DNA from: a bacterium
Lineage (GTDB): Bacteria; Chloroflexota; Dormibacteria; Dormibacterales; Dormibacteraceae
NCBI GenBank assembly: GCA_004299235.1
Contig: SCQL01000031.1
Span: forward strand, 330,164-394,163
DNA length: 64,000 nt
Direction of reading: 5' to 3'
The notes below the pieces were generated by a model. The model was not told the DNA's origin. It ran no database searches and saw only the letters and a list, made by a program, of their open reading frames with translations. Shown piece by piece: positions 59,452 to 64,000 of this stretch (positions within the stretch are counted from its first letter, which is position 1; the number at the start of each line of letters is the position of its first letter). Both the position numbers and the translations under genes were made by a program.

Positions 59452-60348
59452 TCACTTCTGCCAGGCCCGGAGCAGCCTTTCGAGCTGCTGCGCGTTCTTG
59501 ACCGAGTAGTTCGAGTAGTTGTTGTTCATGATCGCGTGCACCTGTGCGGCCGAGCGCTCCATCGCCTTGATCCGCGGCACCCATTCCTGGAGCTCCCCGT
59601 CCGTGTAGTCGTGCCGGAAGCGCACATTCGGGGGCGCTCCTTTCAGGTCCCACGTCTGGTGATTGCGTCCGTGGAAGCGCACCACGGCGAGCTTCGTCGA
59701 GGTCACTTCGAAGACCGGAGGCATGCTCGTCCTGTGGCCCGCGGGGACATCGACCGCGACATAGGGGATGTCGCGCGTACGGAGGAAGGCCAGCGTGCCG
59801 TCTCGATGCCGGGCATCCAACCATTCCGGTTTCCGGAACTCCACCGCGACCTGGAAGCCGAACATTCGCTCCTGGCATTGCTCGATGTAGGCCAGCGAGC
59901 GCGACGAAGGCAGGAACCAGGGGGGGAACTGGAAGAACACCGCACCCAGGCGCCCGGCAGCCCGCAGCGGTTCCAGGGCGGCGCGGAACCGGTCCCACGA
60001 CTCGTCCACCAGCTCATCCGGCGTCTGCTCGAGGTAGATGTTCTTGTCGCGCAGCTTTTCCGGCAATTCGTCCCGAATGTCCTTGGGCAGCGCCACCGGC
60101 TTGGTCGGGTGATGGGTGAAGAGCGAGAACGACTTGACGTCGAAGGTGAATCCCTCGGGCGTCCGCGCCACCCAGAGCTCGGAGTTCTCCGGCTTCGGCA
60201 TCCCGTAGTACGTGGAATCCACCTCGACGAGCGAGAACTGGGTCGCGTAGAAGTGCAGCCGCTCCTCCGATGACCTGGCGTTCATCGGGTAGAACAGCTT
60301 GGAATCGATCAGCGACTTGTCGATCCAGCCGGCAATGCCGCACCGCAC
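59452..60348 (-). CDS. DUF72 family protein
   Basis: 298 residues from GTG 60348. DUF72 TIM-barrel features: GIAGWIDKSLIDSKLFYP, YATQFSLVEVDSTYYGMP, VFFQFPPWF, VEFRKPEWLD and VRFHGRNHQTWD. Family members have a TIM-barrel fold and are often next to repair or modification genes; function unknown. Its promoter is not of the obvious leaderless type. Shares a 54 bp divergent region with the adenylate cyclase gene, including CTCAATTGAG. Confidence 0.88.
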   Translation of the reverse strand: MRCGIAGWIDKSLIDSKLFYPMNARSSEERLHFYATQFSLVEVDSTYYGMPKPENSELWVARTPEGFTFDVKSFSLFTHHPTKPVALPKDIRDELPEKLRDKNIYLEQTPDELVDESWDRFRAALEPLRAAGRLGAVFFQFPPWFLPSSRSLAYIEQCQERMFGFQVAVEFRKPEWLDARHRDGTLAFLRTRDIPYVAVDVPAGHRTSMPPVFEVTSTKLAVVRFHGRNHQTWDLKGAPPNVRFRHDYTDGELQEWVPRIKAMERSAAQVHAIMNNNYSNYSVKNAQQLERLLRAWQK

Positions 60349-60369
60349 CTCAAATCGATGGTGTCACAA

Positions 60370-60379
60370 CTCAATTGAG
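60370..60379. promoter_or_regulatory. Palindrome CTCAATTGAG in the DUF72/adenylate cyclase divergent region
   Basis: A perfect 10 bp palindrome lies about 8 bp upstream of the -10 TATGAT (60387-60392) of the cyclase gene and 22 bp upstream of the DUF72 start. It is a possible operator common to both. Confidence 0.35.
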
Positions 60380-60402
60380 CCAGGGTTATGATCCGACCGC
60401 CC

Positions 60403-62589
60403 GTGGGCCGCCACCTCCGCTACTGGTACACCTACCGGACCGCGGTTGCGGGCGTGATTGCGCTCGCCCTCAGCGCCGCCGTGTCGTGGCTCTACACCCA
60501 GCAAATCGCCTGTGACGCGCACACCGGCTGCGTGGTCAACGTGTCCGTCCACCCGGAGGACCGCTTCGCCGGCCAGACGGACCCCGGCAACGGCGTGGTC
60601 ATCGTCGGCATCGACAACCGGAGCGTGCAGACCATCGGCCAATACCCCGTCCCGCGTGACGTGTACGCAACAGCGCTGCGGAACCTCGAGATAGACGGCG
60701 CGACGGTGGTTGCGTTCGACGTCAACTTTCCTGACCGGCGGGACCCGGCCACCGACGGCCTCTTCGCCCAGGCCCTGGCCGGCAGCGCGATCCCGGTCGT
60801 CCTCTCCTACAGCGCCCAGGACACGCTCATCGGCGACGGCAGGCTCATCCAAACGAGCCCTAACAGCGAGCCTCCGGGGATTGACGAGATCCCGTTGAAG
60901 GAATTCCGCTGCACGGACACCAACCCCGATCCTTCAGCGCCCTGCCGGCACCCGGACCCGAATGTCATCCTTGCCTCCACCGACCTCGTGCTCGATGCCG
61001 ATGGTGTCGTGCGCAGGATCCCGCTGTTCGTCCAGCCTGCCTGCTTCGCCACCGGCGCCTGCGATTCGCAGGTCATCAATTCGTTCGGCGTGGCGGCCTA
61101 CGGCGCGGCTTCGCTCGGGACGGATTTCAAGAGCACTTCGCTGCAGCACTCCGGTGGCTCGGCCACGTTCGGCGCGGCCTGGAGCATTCCGGTCGACCAG
61201 ACCGGATCGATCTGGATCAACTTCTCGGGACCGCCCGGCAACTTCAAGAAGTACGGCCATTACATCCCGTTGGCCGACGTGGTGAACGGCACCGCCTCAC
61301 CCGACGCGATCAGAGGCCGGATCGTCCTGGTGGGTTACTACCAGCTGACGGGCGTCAACGACCAGCAGCTGGTGACCACCAGCGCCGGCTCGAACGGCAC
61401 GCAGCCGATGGCGGGCGTTGAGATTCACGCCAACGTGGTCCGGATGCTGCTCGGCGCCGTCCCGGCCGCGGCAGCCGGCTCGGCGTTCCTGACCCCGGAG
61501 CCGCCGATTCTCATCTTCATGACCATCCTGGGGTTGGGATTGCTGATGGCGCTGGCCGTCGCCCGGCTCTCCATCCTCTGGGGCCTTCTCGCCACCGTCG
61601 TGGCGATGGCGGTGTTCACGTCCGCGGTCGCGTACCTGGCAGCCAACCACAGCTTCGTGCCCGACGTCTTCCATCCGTTGCTCACGATCGCCCTCGCTTA
61701 CACGGGCGTGACCGCCTACCGCTTCCTTTACGAGGATCGCGAGAAGCGCAAGGTGACAGCGATCTTCGGGCAGTACCTGAAGCCCGAGATCGTGACCCAG
61801 CTCGCCAGGAAGCGCCGCGGGGTGGAGGACATCATGCGTGGCGGCGAGCGCCGCGACATCACACTGCTGTTCGTCGACGTGCGGGGCTTCACCTCCATGT
61901 CGGAGTCGATGGCGGCCGGCGACGTGGTCAACCTCGTCCAGATGTACCTGGACCACCTGAGCGGAATCATCTTCAGCTGGGATGGGACCGTCGATAAATA
62001 CGTCGGCGACGAGATCGTCGCTTTCTGGAACGCCCCGCGCCTCCAGGAGAACCACGCCCTGCTGGCGGTGCGATGCGCCTATGACCTGATCAACCGGGCA
62101 CCGGAACTGCAGCAGAGGCTGCTCGCCAAGGGGCTGCCCCCGATTCGTTGGGGCATCGGCATCAACACCGGACCCGCGGTGGTCGGGAACATGGGCTCGC
62201 GCAGCCGCATCCAGTACACGGCGCTGGGCGACACCGTCAACACCGCCGCCCGCTTCTGCGCCACCGCCCCGGCCTATCACCTGTTGATCGGCCAGCCCAC
62301 CTACGACCTGTGCCAGGACCACATCGCGGTCGACACGGTGCCGGGCGTGGAACTGAAGGGCAAGTCGGCCCAGACCTTCCGGATCTACCGCGTCACCGCC
62401 ATCCGCGAGACCCCGACCTCGCCCTGGGTCCCGTTCCCGACGGACATGGCGACCCAGGCACACCAGGCGTTCACGCAGCAGTACGCGCAGCAAGCGGTCA
62501 TCGCGGCCGGCAGCTCGGGATCGGGCGACATCCGCGCCGGCGAGGCTGCCGGGCAGGCGCCGGCCGGCCAGGGGCCGCCTGCCGGCTAG
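60403..62589 (+). CDS. CHASE2-domain class III adenylate cyclase
   Basis: 728 residues from GTG 60403, 10 nt after TATGAT; ATG 60388 lies inside that -10. Order: cytoplasmic N-terminus and one helix, an extracytoplasmic CHASE2 domain (about 35-350), two or three helices (about 365-440), then the catalytic CYCc domain. Catalytic features: FVDVRGFT (first metal Asp), YVGDEIVAFW (second Asp), the substrate Lys of DKYVGD, ALGDTVNTAARF (Asp and Asn/Arg). The Lys/Asp pair fits ATP, not GTP. Makes cAMP in response to an outside signal. Confidence 0.93.
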   Translation: MGRHLRYWYTYRTAVAGVIALALSAAVSWLYTQQIACDAHTGCVVNVSVHPEDRFAGQTDPGNGVVIVGIDNRSVQTIGQYPVPRDVYATALRNLEIDGATVVAFDVNFPDRRDPATDGLFAQALAGSAIPVVLSYSAQDTLIGDGRLIQTSPNSEPPGIDEIPLKEFRCTDTNPDPSAPCRHPDPNVILASTDLVLDADGVVRRIPLFVQPACFATGACDSQVINSFGVAAYGAASLGTDFKSTSLQHSGGSATFGAAWSIPVDQTGSIWINFSGPPGNFKKYGHYIPLADVVNGTASPDAIRGRIVLVGYYQLTGVNDQQLVTTSAGSNGTQPMAGVEIHANVVRMLLGAVPAAAAGSAFLTPEPPILIFMTILGLGLLMALAVARLSILWGLLATVVAMAVFTSAVAYLAANHSFVPDVFHPLLTIALAYTGVTAYRFLYEDREKRKVTAIFGQYLKPEIVTQLARKRRGVEDIMRGGERRDITLLFVDVRGFTSMSESMAAGDVVNLVQMYLDHLSGIIFSWDGTVDKYVGDEIVAFWNAPRLQENHALLAVRCAYDLINRAPELQQRLLAKGLPPIRWGIGINTGPAVVGNMGSRSRIQYTALGDTVNTAARFCATAPAYHLLIGQPTYDLCQDHIAVDTVPGVELKGKSAQTFRIYRVTAIRETPTSPWVPFPTDMATQAHQAFTQQYAQQAVIAAGSSGSGDIRAGEAAGQAPAGQGPPAG

Positions 62590-62729
62590 GTTCTCGCGCC
62601 GGGGCGGCTGGCGGGGTTGGGGTCGACCTCAGCGCCGACCTCCAAACAACCTGGCCAGGCTATGGTGTTTTGGCGACGTTGAACCCATAATCGGGCCGCA
62701 GCCCGCCACCGATTAGGAGGAGAGAGCCC

Positions 62730-63128
62730 ATGTCGCAGATGCCACCCCCGCCCCCCGGACAGCCTGCCCCCATGGGTGGGACGCCGGGCGGCGCGGGGAG
62801 CAACAAAAAGACCTTCACCATCCTCGCCTACGTCCTGGGCTGGATCGGTGGGCTGATCTTCCTTTTCGTCGGCAAAGACGACCCTGACGTCAAGTGGAAT
62901 GCCGCCCAGTCGATCATCATCTTCGGCGGGCTCTCGATCATCATCTTCATCGTCGGGTTGATCCCAGTCGTCCAGCTCTTGGTGATCCCGTTGTGGCTGG
63001 TCGGTTTCATCTTCTGGGTCATCTTCCTCATTCAGTCCCTGCAGGGCACGGGGCAGCGGATCCCGGCCCCCGGCCTCAGCAGCTTCTTGAACCCATACGT
63101 CGACCAGCTGGCCAATTCCGTCAAGTAA
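62730..63128 (+). CDS. DUF4870-domain membrane protein
   Basis: 132 residues. Strong Shine-Dalgarno AGGAGGAG 6-8 nt before ATG. A Pro/Gly-rich N-terminus (PPPPPGQPAPMGGTP) precedes three hydrophobic helices; the loop GKDDPDVKWNAAQSIIIFGGL is the DUF4870/TIC20-like pattern. Function unknown. Unlike most single genes here it has a leader and SD. Ends before a terminator. Confidence 0.85.
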   Translation: MSQMPPPPPGQPAPMGGTPGGAGSNKKTFTILAYVLGWIGGLIFLFVGKDDPDVKWNAAQSIIIFGGLSIIIFIVGLIPVVQLLVIPLWLVGFIFWVIFLIQSLQGTGQRIPAPGLSSFLNPYVDQLANSVK

Positions 63129-63145
63129 TCGCCGCGCGGCTCGCC

Positions 63146-63171
63146 AAAGGCCTCGCTCCGCGGGGCCTTTT
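63146..63171 (+). terminator. Rho-independent terminator after the DUF4870 gene
   Basis: AAAGGCC-N11-GGCCTTT followed by TTCTTGG. It lies between two convergent genes and its A-rich left arm reads as T-rich on the other strand, so it may end transcription in both directions. Confidence 0.7.
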
Positions 63172-63177
63172 CTTGGT

Positions 63178-63459
63178 TTACAGCTTGGCCATCTGGTCGA
63201 GCGCGCGCTCAACTCCCAGGCGCAGCTGGTCCCGCTCTTCGCGCATCAACCCGGCTTCGGCTCGAGTCGACGCCAGCTGATACCTGAGCCTTTCGACCTC
63301 CGCCTGGAGCTCACGCAGTCGCGGGTCGGGGCCGTCGGCGCCTGACTTCGCCTCCGCCAGCTCGATCCGCAAGCGCTCGACCGCGACCTTCAGCTCTCGC
63401 CGTTCCGCAAGCAGTTCCTGGACCAGCGACTCAGACGGCTTGGCCGGCTCTTTCGACAT
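63178..63459 (-). CDS. Coiled-coil protein
   Basis: 93 residues from ATG 63459. Almost entirely a charged heptad-like helix (ELLAERRELKVAVERLRIELAEAK, LQAEVERLRYQLASTRAEAGL). The start overlaps the end of the upstream gene by 29 bp. It may form a dimeric scaffold for that gene's product. Function unknown. Confidence 0.6.
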   Translation of the reverse strand: MSKEPAKPSESLVQELLAERRELKVAVERLRIELAEAKSGADGPDPRLRELQAEVERLRYQLASTRAEAGLMREERDQLRLGVERALDQMAKL

Positions 63460-63727
63460 AGCGACACAGACCGGGTTGGAACTCCCGCAGCCGCAGATGC
63501 TCCATCTCGCCGCGCAAATAGCGCGCCTTGATCCCGAGGCCCTTGATCCCTTTGGCGTCCTCGAAAGGAAAGCGGTAGAGCTTGCCCGAATCGACGAGGA
63601 GGCACACGGCCAGCTTCTCGCCATCTTTCTCGACCACGTGCTTGAAGCACGGCACCGTCCGGCGGGCGATCTCCATCTTGCTGAAGCCGCCGACCCGTCC
63701 CGCCAGCACGTCCATCGGGCTCCGCAT
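63431..63727 (-). CDS. Conserved protein of unknown function
   Basis: 98 residues from ATG 63727, 10 nt after TACGAT. Basic, beta-rich (VGGFSKMEIARRTVPCFKHVVEKDGEKLAVCLLVDSGKLYRFPFED). No family identified. Upstream partner of the coiled-coil gene. Confidence 0.65.
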   Translation of the reverse strand: MRSPMDVLAGRVGGFSKMEIARRTVPCFKHVVEKDGEKLAVCLLVDSGKLYRFPFEDAKGIKGLGIKARYLRGEMEHLRLREFQPGLCRYVERAGQAV

Positions 63728-63901
63728 GTCACGAAGAATCGTAAGGCTCTCGCCGCCCGGGCTACAGCAGCAACGACAGCTGCCTGGGCGGGGGCGGCGG
63801 CTGCAGGCGGATGCGGCGGCGATCGGCGACGCCGTGGACCGCCCGCAAGCGCGCCACCTCCTTCATCGGCGGTTCGCTCTTTAACCCGAAAAGTGAGTTC
63901 G

Positions 63902-64000
63902 ACTAGGCAGCGCCCTCGCTGAGTTCGACGGTGTAGCCGAGGCGCTCCAGCCGGCGCACGGCCTGACGGGCGATCTGTGTTCGGTCTCGCTCGTCGAAGA
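63902..64000 (-). CDS. C-terminal fragment of a gene cut by the window edge
   Basis: The last 33 residues read about FDERDRTQIARQAVRRLE then RLGYTVELSEGAA, ending at TAG 63905-63903. Helix then strand, basic. Too little for assignment. Confidence 0.45.

Noticed and set aside
63759..63864. 34-codon minus-strand frame near the right end
   Set aside because: Pro/Arg-rich, no start signal, likely chance.
1..64000. CRISPR arrays or rRNA genes
   Set aside because: No regular direct-repeat/spacer structure and no rRNA segments were seen.

Overview
High-GC chromosomal segment of a Gram-positive-like or Terrabacteria-type bacterium. The mix of gene families (DUF2342/zincin_2 metalloprotease, MoaD-MoaE fusion, two acyl-CoA carboxylase beta subunits, HelY-like helicase, ATP-dependent DNA ligase with its partner exonuclease, TTG/GTG starts, two tRNA-Arg genes) fits uncultured Chloroflexota, Actinomycetota or Dormibacterota-like soil lineages. 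There is no rRNA or ribosomal protein operon here, so the phylum is inference. No CRISPR array or complete prophage was seen.

Layout. 1-6.0 kb (minus): one tightly overlapping operon (membrane protein, CvpA-like protein, acyl-CoA dehydrogenase, GPH-like transporter, agmatinase/arginase-family hydrolase, FAD amino-acid oxidase cut by the window edge). 6.0-16.1 kb: ParA and partner, metallo-beta-lactamase (MBL) hydrolase, pyrE-dihydroorotase, DUF503-HelY helicase, degenerate NAD epimerase, SDR, zincin. 16.1-23.7 kb: zinc ribbon, HspR-like MerR regulator, MntP-like exporter, enoyl-CoA hydratase plus carboxyltransferase, PAQR protein, UbiE-like methyltransferase with a membrane partner, GNAT, methyltransferase. 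23.7-30.4 kb: accessory island, lower in GC, with a three-gene secreted-protein operon, a LuxR-HTH gene broken by an amber codon, an intact IS21-family element and a recombinase-like remnant abutting tRNA-Arg(CCG). 30.4-36.2 kb: two tRNA-Arg genes in opposite orientation, two paralogous lipoproteins, a cell-wall amidase, a tyrosine recombinase, an AbiE-type toxin-antitoxin pair and a cluster of short repeats. 36.2-64 kb: mostly housekeeping genes (SufR-like regulator, NAD(P)HX epimerase, ligase-associated exonuclease and ligase, antiporter, ClpP, molybdopterin synthase fusion, pckA, VWA protein, LysR, carboxyltransferase, GH15, CHASE2-adenylate cyclase and others).

The strongest new signal is regulatory. 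In the core genome the first gene of most transcription units has a TANNNT -10 hexamer 6-11 nt before the start codon and no Shine-Dalgarno, so these mRNAs look leaderless. At four divergent gene pairs the two -10 elements are one symmetric heptamer TANNNTA (9803, 14525, 39122, 53170), which could serve both directions. Operon-internal genes instead use 1-17 bp overlaps or Shine-Dalgarno sites, and the accessory-island genes use strong Shine-Dalgarno sites, which sets them apart from the core. This signal also revises several start codons and suggests an ATC start for the cell-wall amidase.

All functions are read from motifs and context. No database search was run.
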